Below are positions 11,943 to 22,872 of a DNA stretch of 64,000 nucleotides, piece after piece. Every line of letters starts with the position of its first letter. Within the stretch, counting starts at the first letter, position 1. The stretch comes from Costus lasius (Eukaryota; Streptophyta; Magnoliopsida; Zingiberales; Costaceae). The stretch is taken from NCBI GenBank assembly GCA_027563935.2, contig CM050450.1, positions 32,537,439 to 32,601,438 on the forward strand, read 5' to 3'. A program made the translations under genes and the position numbers. The notes beneath the pieces are model-generated. The model saw nothing but the letters and a program-made list of their open reading frames with translations, ran no database searches and was not told the origin of the DNA.

Positions 11943-13531
11943 TGATGCCATGCATTTTTATAATAATTTTCATTATTATTCCATGATAAATTTAGGCTTA
12001 TTTGAATATTTTTACACTCTTTTAAAGCTTATTTACTTCAAAGCTTCAGAATCTTCACTTTTCGTCTTTCTTATGGAATTTCAGGTTAAATCACCCAATT
12101 TTGAAGTCATTTTGAAGAATCTAAAGGCATGGGGTGATCCCTTATGAGAAGACGAAGCTGCCTGAAAAATTTGGGCTCAATCGGAGCTTTTTCTAGACTT
12201 CACGGCCAGGTGAACCCGACGGGGTTCACCAGTGATCTTGCCGAAGGACGAAACTCACCGTGCACTTCACTGCCAGGTGAACCCGGTGGGGTTCACCGAT
12301 GATGATAAGGATGTCCGAAACTCACAGTAGACTTCACTGGCAGGTGAACCCCATGGGGTTCACCCGTGATTGTGTCCGAGGAAACCTGCGTAGAAATTTA
12401 CAGAGTACTTCACTGCCTGGTGAACCTGGCGGGGTTCATCGGTGCTTCTTTTGCGACAAAACTATATAGTGAGCTTCACTGCCTGGTGAACCCGGCGGGG
12501 TTCACCCGTGATGCTTTCTGGACAGCACGACCCTTACTCGGATTTTCATTGTTTTCGGACCCGATTCAAGTCCAAATTTAGCAAGTGAGGACTCTATGGA
12601 AAGCTGATTCGAAGGAGAACAAAAAGAGTATAAAAGCCCCAATTTCTGTGACCTAGAAGGAGGGCAATCACGTGATGAAGTGGCAAGGGCGGAAGACGGC
12701 GGCAAACGGGCAACTTTGGGGTGATTTCCGGATATTCGATCATCGGAACTCGGCGATTCTTGTCTATTTGTTTTGGTTCATCGTCTCCTCCCTCTTAGAA
12801 ACTCTTTCCCAAGATTTTTCTATGTTTAAAGAGAGATTTTTTAGCGTTTCAACTATGGTTGTAGCGTAAACCTTATTTCGGGGCTAGGTTGAAGCCCACC
12901 GACGATTCTTATATGCGATTCATGTTTTAACTCTGTTATTTGGATTATATCTTAAGCATATTTCACTTGATGTACTTATTGCATGATCTGTACCTTGGCC
13001 AAGTATTGACGTGTCTTAGTTGTTATGATTTATAACGAGAGTAGGATCGTAACGATGGAACCTCTTTGTGAAACTTGCGAAGCCTCGACACGAGAGTGCT
13101 TGGTCTTCGCTCGAGGGTTCATAGTCTACCACGGAACTCATTGGATTCACCTAGAATGATCCACCACGAAAGTAGGTGATCGTTCTAGGTAAATACCGGG
13201 GCGTACACTCGAAAGAGGGCACCTTGTACCCTAGGGTTAGATTCCTTATGCATAATCATAAATCCTTGTAGCTGATATTTCTAAACGCAATTAAAATTGT
13301 CGGTGTGTTGGAAACCATTACCCTGATTTCTCTCTCATATATTTTCCCTACCATTGTCGTTTAGTTTCTTGTTTACAATTTCGCTTAACCTTTTATTTCA
13401 AGTTCTTAAAACCCCATTTTGATCAGCTTAGATATCAAGAATTAGATTTTCTGGTACTCGACCTTGTTCCCTATGAGATTCGATATCTTTTGTATTACTT
13501 CGACATTTCCGTGCACTTGCGGATAGTGTCA
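11943..13531 (+). repeat. 5' LTR of Athila element 1
   Basis: 1589 bp, TG...CA termini, ending in ATAGTGTCA just before the primer site. Clearly more diverged from its partner (many substitutions and small indels) than the Tekay or copia LTR pairs, so this is an older insertion. Confidence 0.93.
12209..12506 (+). repeat. Five-unit palindrome array in the Athila-1 LTR
   Basis: Five 22-bp inverted repeats of the form GGTGAACCC...GGGTTCACC start at 12209, 12276, 12343, 12419 and 12485 (steps 67, 67, 76 and 66 bp). Each is preceded by CTTCAC-type sequence. The third is a perfect palindrome. The spacers differ, while the palindromes are kept. The right LTR carries the same array at about 19815-20125. 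Confidence 0.93.
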
Positions 13532-13537
13532 AGTTTT

Positions 13538-13555
13538 TGGCGCCATTTCCGGGGA
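13538..13555 (+). other. Primer binding site, Athila type
   Basis: TGGCGCCATTTCCGGGGA lies 6 bp after the LTR end. It matches the TGGCGCC-GTTGCC-GGGGA pattern seen in the other Athila elements of this window and reported for Athila-type elements (tRNA-Asp in the literature, from memory). Confidence 0.85.
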
Positions 13556-13692
13556 GCAACGGTCGATATTAGTATATTTCTAAGGATTGGTAGACTAAGC
13601 TTTGGTTAGTTTTTTCTTTATTTATTCTATTTCACGTTGCTTTCTGCTTGTGTCAATTGCTTTGAACTTCATAATTGAATCTGACATATTTT

Positions 13693-16600
13693 ATGCAAAG
13701 AAGTTCCAGGGCAAGAGCACTCTTTGAAATCGATCTTGAGATAGAACGAACCTTCAAACAAAGATGGAAGCTTGAACAAACTCAGAAAAAAGAAAGTAAA
13801 GAACAGATGGAACACCTTCATATCGACATGAAGAACAAACCAATGCCTCAACCTGTGAACAACAACAATGCCAGAACATTGCGAGAATACGCAGCTCCTT
13901 TTACACATGGGTTTCAATTAGGAATCGTTAGGCCTAGTGTCGAGGCCAATAATTTCGAAATTAAACCTGCTTTACTTTCCATGATACAACAGAATCAATT
14001 TGGTGGTTCTCCTCTTGAGGACCTCAATATGCATTTGTCTATATTTTTGGAATATTGTGATATGCTAAAAATTAATGGAGCTACTTCTGATGCTATCAGG
14101 TTGCGATTATTTCCCTTCTCCTTAAAGGACAGAGCAAGGGTATGGCTCCACACGATCCCCTCAGCTTCAATACAGACATGGGATGAACTGTCTCAAGCTT
14201 TCCTCTCGAAGTATTTCCCTCCTTCAAAGACAATCCAACTCAGAAACTAGATAACGAGCTTCATGCAGAAGGATGGGGAGTCTTTGTATGAAGCTTGGGA
14301 AAGATTCAAGGAGCTACAAAGACTATGTCCGCACCATGGGATCGAGACTTGGGTTCTAATACACACGTCCTATATGGGATTAGAATACAATACTAGACTC
14401 ACAGTCGATGCAGCTGCTGGAGGATCGGGATTAATGAGCAAGGTACCTGAAAAAGCTATAAACCTCCTGGAGGACATGGCACTGAACTACCATCAATGGA
14501 ATCCAGAGTGAGGTACACCTTCTAGGAAAGCAAGTAAATTCAATCTTGATTCATTAACTGCTCTGACTGCGAAGGTAGACAATCTGACTAAGAAATTTGA
14601 TTCATGGTCTGTTAACTCTTTAGACACTAATTCAATATCTTGTGTGGTGTGTGGTGTTGTAGGACATGCAGACATCGAATGCCGAGTGGGAGATGGACAA
14701 GTGGTCCAAAGTTAGTCTGAACATCTAAATGCAGTTGGAAATGTGAACCCCATGAACAACCCCTATTCCAACTATTACAACCTTGGCTGGCGCAACCACC
14801 CAAACGTTTCCTATCGAACCACGCAACCTATACAACCAGGACAAGCGCCACCACAAGCTCAACCCTCACAAGGGAACTTCAGACCACCACAACAAGAAAA
14901 TTACAGGCAGCCACCTGGGTTCCAACAGAGAAACTACAATCCTCCCCCTCAACAAGGAAACTACAATCCTCCTCCAAGACCGGCCCAAGACTCTCAACTG
15001 AGTAAGCAGATAGAAGGGCTAACTGATATGATGAAATTGATGATGACAAGGATGGACTCCTTGGAGACGCACAACAAAATGTTGGAGAGCCAGCTTGCCC
15101 AGCAGGCTAGCTCATCCTCTAGAGCGCCAGGGAAGTTTCCATCACAGCCTGAAGTTAACCCCGAGGGAGCATTGCAATGCGATCTCCACTCGGAGCGGCA
15201 AGCAACTTGAAGACCCTAAGATGCCGACTGATTGATGGAGGACTAGCCCCTGCCCCACATAAGTTGCATAGGACCAGGAAGAAGCCCTCCAAAAATGGCT
15301 TCCCTTCCTAGGCCCCCTTGTTGCATTTTCTCCTTACTTGCATATTTCCTTATTTGCACTTTCCATATTTGCAATTTGCTTTGGTTGAATAAATTTTACT
15401 TCTAGTGCATCATGTAGTTTTGCATGCTAGGATAGTATCTTTCATTTGCAACTAACATGGCAGGTTAGGGTTATCTCAAAGAAACATTTAGGAGCTCAGC
15501 TCAAGTCACTCAACTAGTGGAGCTCCCAATTTGGAAAGAGAGCACTTCAGCTACTTCAACCCAAAGACTTCAAGATGGAGTTGCTTGCAATTAAGTCAAC
15601 ATCCCTTCTATAACAAGCCAAGGCGCCAACCATGAGAGAAGGAATCGAATTCAGCCCACACTTCCCAATTTGCGCCAAAGACACCAAAGATCAAATCAAG
15701 ATCCACAAATCATGGGATCCCCATCTAGATCCCCAATTTGTGGAAACATCTATGGAAATCTCCTAGCCGCCAAGCTCTTGAAGGAAGGATTTCGAATTTC
15801 AAATGGATTCAATAAAAAGGATTCGAAAGCAAGGAAGAATTCAGCCCACACTTGCCAATTGCGCCAACCATCAATCAAAATCCACAATCTGTGGAACCCA
15901 ATCGCATTGTCATCTAAGCAAACAAGGAAAGACACCAAGGAAACCTTCGGCCACAAGAAAACTCCACCAAAAACAATAAGAAGTCGAATTCAAAAATCAG
16001 CCACTAAAAGGAAGGATCAAATGAAGACATCAATGCTGAATTTTTCTTACTTCTTTTGTAATTTCGCCAAGGGTAAAATGTCACCCTTACCCTTGGCCCT
16101 AATCAGCCTATAAGTTGTATTTCTCTTTCTTTTGTCGAGTAGTTGCCTAGTGAAAAAAAATAATGGTGTTTGCCATGGTGCTTGTGTCGCCAAAGACCTC
16201 TCTTCTCCCCCTCTTCTAAAGGGCCGAGCCCTTTCCCTTCCCCTCTTCTCCTTCTCCCCTCTAATCCTCCATTCAACTAAAAGCCTTGAAGGTCCTTTCA
16301 CATCCTTAGACGAGACTTCAAGGAAGATCCACCACACTTTGATCTCGGCAAGCATTAGAAGGCTCCTTGGAAGCTTCATCACTCTCGGCCATCATGAAGA
16401 ATGACATCAAGAAGACACCTCTTTGGCTAAGTTCCTTTCCCTCGCCCTCTTTTTAATTCTAGAACTTATTCCTACACTAACCTTGTTGTTTCTTGAAGGA
16501 TGACGCAAGGATTTGGAGGTTCTCTTGGTGCAAGACACTCTTCTTCCACCCCCCCCCCCCTTTAAATTAGATAGTCCTTAATCTTGTTAACAAGAGAATT

Positions 16601-17841
16601 TGGGAGCCTAACTCCCCTCTTGACTTCTCTTTGATTGTTGGACAATTAAACTTTGTTTAAACTCACCCACGCAAGTGTGGGCCTTGAATGTTTGCATGTG
16701 TGTAAGCTCATAGGGCCCTACTTCGTTGCCATCAACCATTGGACCGGTGAAGAATGGGAAGGTGACCCCTTCTATTCTCAAGGGGTCCAAGGTGAGTTTT
16801 AACTTTCAAGTCATTTCTTTTCTTGCAAGTAATTTTAAAGTAACTGTAGTTTCGGTTTTCTTTACTATTAAAATACCAAAAATATTTTCCAACCTCGGTA
16901 GAGTAAATCTCGGATTTTATTATAAAATACAAAAAAATATTTTCTCAAAGCGTTGTTTGCATGCACCTTTTGTCCTGTGTTTGCCCCCTGCATCACCGAT
17001 GATACAAGGGATGAAGTGATACCGAACTGTGAGGAACAACACACAGATGCAACTCTGGCTGAACCTGAACAAACAAAAGAAGAGCGACCCTATGTTGGGC
17101 CGCCTGCTTATAAACCGCCGATACCTTTCCCTCAGAGGCTTGTCAAAGCCAAATTGGACAAGCAATTCGGTAAGTTTTTGGAAGTATTGAAAAAACTCTA
17201 TATTAACATTCCCTTTGTTGATGCCCTTTCGTAGATGCCGACCTACTCGAAGTTCCTGAAGGACATCCTCTCAAATAAAAGGAAGCTAGAAGACCAAGGC
17301 ACCGTCGCACTTACTGAAGAGTGCAGTGCAATTTTGCAAAACAAGCTTCCACAGAAACTCAAGGACCCTGGCAGCTTTTTCATACCATGCTAGATAGGAG
17401 AGATGACCTTCCAAAGAGCACTGTGCGATCTAGGAGCGAGCGTCAGCATTATGCCATTATCACTGTGTAAAAAGCTAGATTTTGGTGACTTGAAATCGAC
17501 TAATATTTCTTTGCAGCTTGCCAATAGATCAGTTCTGAGTCCAATGGGTATTTTAGAGGATGTACCTATTAAAGTAGGAGATTATTTTATCCTTGCCGAC
17601 TTTGTTGTGTTAGAGATTGACGAGGACGATAGACTTATCTTAGGAAGACCTTTTTCTTGCTACAGCCGGTGTTGTCATCGATGTTAAAAATGGAAAACTG
17701 GATTTAAACATCGGTGGCAGTGTTATTCAATTTGATCTATCTAATTCTCTCAAGAAACCTTCTATTGCAGGTATATGTTACAGCGTGGATGTAGTTGAAC
17801 GCACTGGAAGTTTTGTAGTGAATGGACACCACCTTAAATAA
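13693..17841 (+). pseudogene. Athila-1 gag-protease, interrupted and internally deleted
   Basis: I chose the ATG at 13693 (MQRSSRARALF) because it matches the position and wording of the other Athila gag starts. Gag capsid: 13693-14680, including the conserved NNFEIKPALLSM and WDELSQAFLSKYFPP segments. A knuckle-like CVVCGVVGHADIEC sits near 14640-14680 and a Pro/Gln-rich linker at 14800-15000. The solo LTR at 15233-16995 then splits the gene. Protease with LCDLGAS follows near 17425. Lesions: TAG at 14248, TGA at 14509, TAG at 14713, a one-base shift near 15165, TAG at 17232, TAG at 17391 and one extra base near 17653. After protease (YSVDVVERT) the frame runs directly into GSFVVNGHHLK, which resembles the C-terminal tail of Athila integrase, and stops at 17839-17841. 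RT, RNase H and integrase were therefore lost by a deletion near 17805. Confidence 0.88.
15233..16995. mobile_element. Solo LTR inserted in Athila-1 gag
   Basis: 1763 bp bounded by TGATG...CATCA inverted termini. Flanked by CTGAT (15228-15232) and CCGAT (16996-17000), a 5-bp duplication with one mismatch. Removing it together with one copy of the duplication restores the gag reading phase across the site, which supports these limits. It holds no retrotransposon coding domain and contains a C-homopolymer near 16550, as expected of a lone LTR left by recombination. The family is not recognised, and orientation cannot be fixed without an internal region. Confidence 0.78.
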
Positions 17842-17951
17842 TATTTTGCAGATGAACGGGTCAAACAAGGGAAAGTTCTCGCCCTTTTTGACCCCACTGA
17901 TTCGATAACGTGACACCTCTATGGCCGAGCTATTGACCTAAAACTAGCGCT

Positions 17952-17969
17952 CTTGGGAGGCAACCCAAG
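17952..17969 (+). other. Hairpin H1 after gag-protease
   Basis: CTTGGG-AGGCAA-CCCAAG, a 6-bp stem with a 6-nt loop, about 110 nt after the stop codon. The same element occurs after the coding region of Athila A, B and C. Confidence 0.85.
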
Positions 17970-18182
17970 TTTTCTTGTTGTTTTCATTTATTTGCATTAG
18001 TTGTCATTCAGTTTTTAGTTTATCATCGTTGAGTACTCCAGTCTCTTGTTTATCTAGCTTATTCTAGGAAATTTTGATCTTAATATACACTGATTAGAGG
18101 TTTATTTTTGTGATACAGGTGTGCCTTTAGAACGATAGATTTTTGCTGGATTTTCACTAAAGATCAGTGCACTTCACAACCA

Positions 18183-18204
18183 GGTGAACCCGGCGGGGTT
18201 CACC
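18183..18204 (+). repeat. LTR-type palindrome in the internal region
   Basis: Same GGTGAACCC...GGGTTCACC palindrome as in the LTR array, with the flanking CTTCAC, about 215 nt downstream of hairpin H1. Confidence 0.9.
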
Positions 18205-18989
18205 CGTGAAGTACACTGTGCAACCGGACTCGACATCGCCGCCTTCTCCTCTCACGTATACGACATTGCATACAGGACTATGCAACATTTTAGAATGGGT
18301 GAGCTGTCTTTACTCCAGTTTCTTATATGGTTGTCCTGACCTTATGCCTTTCTATGGTTTTGGTTTATGCTACTTTATGATGGATGTTATATTTTGGCAT
18401 TGTTCCTATATGCCACTATTTGTGGGCCTGGTCCATATCTACAGGCCCCACTCTCTGCAGTGTATAACACATATTTGAACCACTTGTTTTTCAGCTTTTG
18501 TGTTATGCTATAATTCTCTTTACATGTTACATGATGTGTGGATCCAATGAGCTTGCATGAAGTTGTTTTAAGGCATATTTTGCAAATTTTATTATGATAA
18601 AAGATTCATTATTGACCTATTGACTTGTCATGCCAGTCTTGGCCAATGATAGCTTTGCAAAATTCTTAAAGTTAAATACATGATTGGCTGGAATTTATCA
18701 AGATATGTTGAATGTAGTACTTGTTAAAAATTTACTCAATAGTCATGTCCATATGTTCTATGAATTAGAAATTTTCTAATTGGATTGATTTTAGGTTGTT
18801 CATATAGCAGGTCAAACGTTTTCATGATTCTTCAATTGATTTTGGCTTGTAATTTACATTCGATACATATCAGGATACACAACTTCTTTTCAAACTTTGA
18901 ATCCTTTTTTATTATTGGGGAGACACTGCATTTGTTAAAAGAAAAGATATGTTGATTTCTGTTACTTGAAAAAAAAAAATCACACTTAG

Positions 18990-19140
18990 ATTCCTCTACT
19001 TGGCACTGCGAAAAATGGGCAGTGGTACCGAAGGATATGAGTTAAAATCTAAGAAATGTGAATTGAAATCCAATAAAAAGACTCCTCTACTTGGCATTGT
19101 GAAAAATTGGCAATGGTACATAAGGATATGAGTTGAAGTC
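18990..19140 (+). repeat. Duplicated hairpin motif H2
   Basis: Two copies about 91 bp apart of CCTCTACTTGGCA(C/T)TG...CA(A/G)TGGTAC...GATATGAGTT. Each contains a short inverted repeat (CATTG/CAATG, or CACTG/CAGTG). A related pair lies at the same relative place in Athila A and B. Confidence 0.75.
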
Positions 19141-19513
19141 TAATGCAATGATGAGTGTTTCATATTCTGAATAGAACATTTGAGTTAACCCCAACATTAT
19201 GAATTGGAAGGATAGGAATGGAATGAGTGTTGTGTATGCTTGATTGAATCTCAGGTTTACTGCTTTCTAAATCTGTTGACATGTAGAAACTGTTGGACCA
19301 AACTGGTGAATGCTTATCTCAGGTTTACTGCTTTCTGAATTGGTTGACATCTAGAAACTGTGGGACCAAACTAGTGAATGCTTAAGACCCTCCTCTTAAT
19401 TGATTTCTTCTAATTAGATCTCGGATTGCTAAAAAGTGTCTTTCTGAACTCGGGTGCGAACTTCAACACCAAAAGATTATTCTTATACCAAGCAGGTATT
19501 TCAACTTATTTTA

Positions 19514-19531
19514 TTGCTTGAGGACAAGCAA
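19514..19531 (+). other. Hairpin H3 near the polypurine tract
   Basis: TTGCTTG-AGGA-CAAGCAA, a perfect 7-bp stem with a 4-nt loop, 20 nt before the 3' LTR. It recurs beside the 3' LTR of Athila A, B and C. Confidence 0.88.
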
Positions 19532-19551
19532 AGATTTAAGTCTGGAGTGTT

Positions 19552-21153
19552 TGATGCCATGCATTTTTATAGTAATATTCATTATTATTACATGATAAAT
19601 TTAGGCTTATTTGAATGTTTTTACACTCCTTTAAAGCTTATTTACTTCAAAGCTTCAGAATATTCACTTTTCGTCTTTCTTATGGAATTTTAGGTTAAAT
19701 CACCCAATTTTGAAGTCATTTTGAAGAATCTAAAAGCATGAGGTGATCCCTTATGAGAAGACGAAGCTGCCTGAAAAATTTGGGCTCAATCGGAGCTTTT
19801 TCTAGACTTCACGGCCAGGTGAACCCGACGGGGTTCACTAGTGATCTTGCTGAAGGACGAAAGTCACCGCGCACTTCACTGCCAGGTGAACTCGGCGGGG
19901 TTCACCGATGATGATAAGGATGTCCGAAACTCACAGTAGACTTCACTAGCAGGTGAACCCCATGCCCCATGGGGTTTACCCGTGATTGTGTCCGAGGAAA
20001 CCTGCACAGAAATTTACAAAGTACTTCACTGCCTGGTGAACTTGGTGAGGTTCACCGGTGCTTCTTTCTCGACAGAACTATACAATGAGCTTCACTGCCT
20101 GGTGAACCCGGCGGGGTTCACCCATGATGCTTTCTGGACAGCACGACCCTTACTCGGATTTTCATTGATTTCGGACCTGATTCAAGTCCAAATTTGGCAA
20201 GTGAGGACTCTATAGAAAGCTGATTCGAAGGAGAACAAAAAGAGTATAGAAGCCCCAATTTCCGTGACATAGAAGGAGGGAAATCACATGATGAAGCGGC
20301 GAGGGTGGAAGACGGCAGCGAACGGGCGACTTTGGGGTGATTTCCGGAGATTCGATCATCGGAATTCGGCGATTCTTGTCTATTTATTTCGGTTCATTGT
20401 CTCCTCCCTCTTAGAAACTCTTTTCCGAGATTTTTCTATGTTTAAAGAGAGATTTTTGAGCGTTTCAACGACGGTTGTAGCGTAAACCTTATTTCGGGGC
20501 TAGGTTGAAGCCCATCGACGATTCTTATATGCGATTCATGTTTTAACTCTGTTATTTAGATTATATCTTAAGCATAAGCATATTTCACTTGATGTACTTA
20601 TTGCATGATATGTACCTTGGCCAAGTATTGACGTGTCTTAGTTGTTACGATTCATAACGAGAGTAGGATCGTAATGACGGAACCTCTCTGTGAAACATGC
20701 GAAGCCTCGACACGAGAGTGCTTGGTCTTCGCTCGAGGGTTCATAATTTACCACGGAACTCATTGGATTCACCTAGAACGATCCATCGCGAAAGTAGGAG
20801 ACCATTCTAGGCGAATACCAGGGCGTACACTTGAAAGAGGGCACCTTGTACCCTAGGGTTAGATTCCTTATGCATAATCATAAATCCCTGTAGCTGATAT
20901 TTCTAAACGCAAGTAAAATCGTTGGTGTGGTGGAAACCATTACCCTGACTTATCTCTCATATATTTTCCCTACCGTTGTCGTTTAGTTTCTTGTTTACAA
21001 TTTCGCTTAACCTTTTGTTTCAAGTTCTTAAAACCCTGTTTTAATCAGCTTAGATATCAAGAATTAGATTTTCTGGTACTCCACCTTGTTCCCTGTGGGA
21101 TTCGATATTTTTTGTATTACTTCGACATTTCCGTGCACATGCGTATAGTGTCA
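19552..21153 (+). repeat. 3' LTR of Athila element 1
   Basis: 1602 bp, homologous to 11943-13531. It has small indels relative to the left LTR, for example extra bases around the third palindrome. Ends GTGTCA, followed by the CTACG duplication. Confidence 0.93.
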
Positions 21154-21370
21154 CTACGATAATGAGCTTCAGCAATACGACCTCTATAACGAATGTCCCC
21201 ACTAGGGAGTCAAGAAAATTGAGCCGTGAGGCTCCCCCATATCCGACAGTCTCCACCAGCAACTCAATGCTGTTGACATTTGTGTTCACCGGAATGATCA
21301 CAGCTGCTAACAGGTATACAATACCGGTGTACAAGTTGGAATGTGCAGAACTTAGGCTCTGATACCAGTC
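21154..21370 (-). other. Leader and primer site of the decayed chromovirus
   Basis: After the CTACG duplication the host element resumes. On the minus strand TGGTATCAGAGCC (21355-21367) is a 13-base match to the initiator tRNA-Met primer site, three bases inside the LTR that begins at 21371. The rest is probably leader or gag N-terminus and too decayed to read. Confidence 0.8.
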
Positions 21371-22872
21371 TGTCATGCCCAGAATTAGGGTAATAAAATT
21401 TTAACAAAAATACAACCGAGTCAACCCTTGACTCGCACCCAAACACGCCCACGCAAGGGCCAAGCGGTTGAACCGCGGATCTGAGCGCGACCGGCAGGAG
21501 TCCGTCCTCAACGCACTCCTCAGCCTATCCCAAATGACCACCTGTCTGCTTGTCTCGACGAGATAGAGACTGCCACGCGTCTCCCAAGGATCGCTGCACG
21601 AACTAGCTCCAATGCACAACAAGATACAAGACTCGAGACTCGACCTCAGCGCAGCACACGTACGAGTTCGGTACACCGGAAAACAAACCAAACCGCATGC
21701 AAGCGGTGGCGCACACGCGGGCAAATAGACGATGTCACGCAGGACACCTCGCACACGCTGTAACTCCGACCAAACCGCACGCAAGTGGTCGAATACACAA
21801 CTCACCCAAAAAGGGGACATCTCGCAGACGTCCGACACAAACAAACCGGCCAATGCCAGGCAACACCACATAAGGCCGGCGCACTTGACCGGAGCGCGGA
21901 GAGGGGCAAGGAGTCGCTGACCGAGAAAGACGACTCGGTCGGGAGCACGAAGCGCAAGAAGCCGGAGAGAGGAATATGCCGGCTGAGGATAGCTGATCGG
22001 CCGGGAACGGGAACCACGTCTGGAACCCGTTAGAGGCACGCGCATAGAAAACGAGGCATGTGCATGTAAACCAAGGCACATGCATGCAAATCGAGGCATG
22101 TGGATCAGAAATCGAAGCTTGCTGGAGACCCGCCCAAGGCTCGCCGAAGCACCGTCTGGCCAAGCCCGACCTCGCCGGAGCTAGAGGAGGCACCGGCGAA
22201 CCCCAACAATGTCGCCAGGCACCGTCCAAACAAAGGGCAGAACCGTCGCCCACACCCCAGCAGCCGGAGACGCTGGCGGACCAACCCATGGTCACCGGAC
22301 GTCGCTAGGAAGAGGGGCAGAAGCCCCAGCCTTGCCGGTTGTCCCTGACTTCGCCGGAAACGAAAGAACGAGGGAGGCGCAGCGAGAGGCGAAGAAGCAG
22401 TTGGTGACCGCTTCACCGACAGAAAGTCGGAGCGGGAGGGGAGAGAGGACGTACCTCGGCGGATGTCCGTTTGTCGGCTCCACCATCGACGACGCCGAAG
22501 ACACAGGCGGAGGAAGGAAAAGGGGAATGCCGCCTCTTGCTCTGATGCATCCCGTACCGCCGCACCCAACCCATCGGGAAGCTGCCGGAGTCCGCCGCCA
22601 CTGCCGGAACCCTCGCCGGAGCCACACTCGACGGAGGGGAAGAGGAAATTGGGGGAGAGGGAAGAGAGCAGCCGCCGCTCGTGTTCCACTCAACGCATCG
22701 TGTGGATGCGATGAACAGGAGGAAGGGCACTGTAGCCCTAACTCCATTTGTCTAAACGGGTCGCCTGACCCGCTAAGCTGCTTGACCCGAACCCGCTAAC
22801 CCTCTAACCCAAAGCTAATGGGTTTGGGCCACGAGTTGGGGCTGGGCTTGGGCCCAGCGCCTGGGCCTAACA
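21371..22872 (-). repeat. 5' LTR of the decayed chromovirus (GC-rich, 1502 bp)
   Basis: On the minus strand it runs from TGTTAGGCCC to GGGCATGACA and abuts the primer site. It is strikingly GC-rich compared with everything around it. That explains the overlapping long open frames on both strands here, none of which resembles a protein family. A second, truncated LTR of this family lies in opposite orientation at 59433-59738, with the same TGTTAGG start and a shared TTAGGGCTACAGTGCCCTT block. Confidence 0.8.

Larger units (their letters stand above)
17842..19551 (+). other. 3' non-coding region of Athila-1
   Basis: No gene seen. In other Athila elements this part can carry an extra ORF. Here it holds the hairpin at 17952-17969, one copy of the LTR palindrome at 18183-18204, the duplicated CATTG-type hairpin at 18990-19140 and the hairpin at 19514-19531 next to a weak polypurine tract (about 19538-19551). 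The open frame at 18206-18478 has no recognisable features. Confidence 0.75.
11943..21153 (+). mobile_element. Athila-lineage element 1, gag-protease only
   Basis: LTRs at 11943-13531 and 19552-21153 start TGATGCC and end GTGTCA. The 5-bp duplication CTACG flanks them at 11938-11942 and 21154-21158. The internal region has an Athila-type primer site, gag and an aspartic protease with the CDLGAS box, then jumps to the extreme C-terminus of the integrase region. RT, RNase H and integrase are absent. The 3' part has no coding sequence but carries three hairpin motifs shared with the other Athila elements here. It inserted into the decayed chromovirus and was later hit by a solo LTR. It is non-autonomous. 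Confidence 0.93.
9428..22872 (-). mobile_element. Decayed chromovirus on the minus strand, split by an Athila insertion
   Basis: RT and RNase H relics (9830-11110) and a tRNA-iMet primer site plus LTR (21355-22872) all read on the minus strand. They become adjacent once the Athila element at 11943-21153, with its CTACG target duplication, is removed. RT wording such as a RIGHGKVRMD-like stretch suggests a Galadriel-like lineage, with moderate confidence. The 3' part (integrase and 3' LTR) is missing or beyond the Tekay-type insertion at 9427. It is heavily frameshifted and old. Confidence 0.75.

Noticed and set aside
15670..16404. Possible host gene fragments inside the gag interruption
   Set aside because: The segment has LTR-like termini and a target duplication, and the frames lack recognisable domains.
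21401..22799. Several overlapping long open frames on both strands (up to 232 codons)
   Set aside because: They lie within a GC-rich LTR where stop codons are rare by composition, overlap in several frames and show no family motif.
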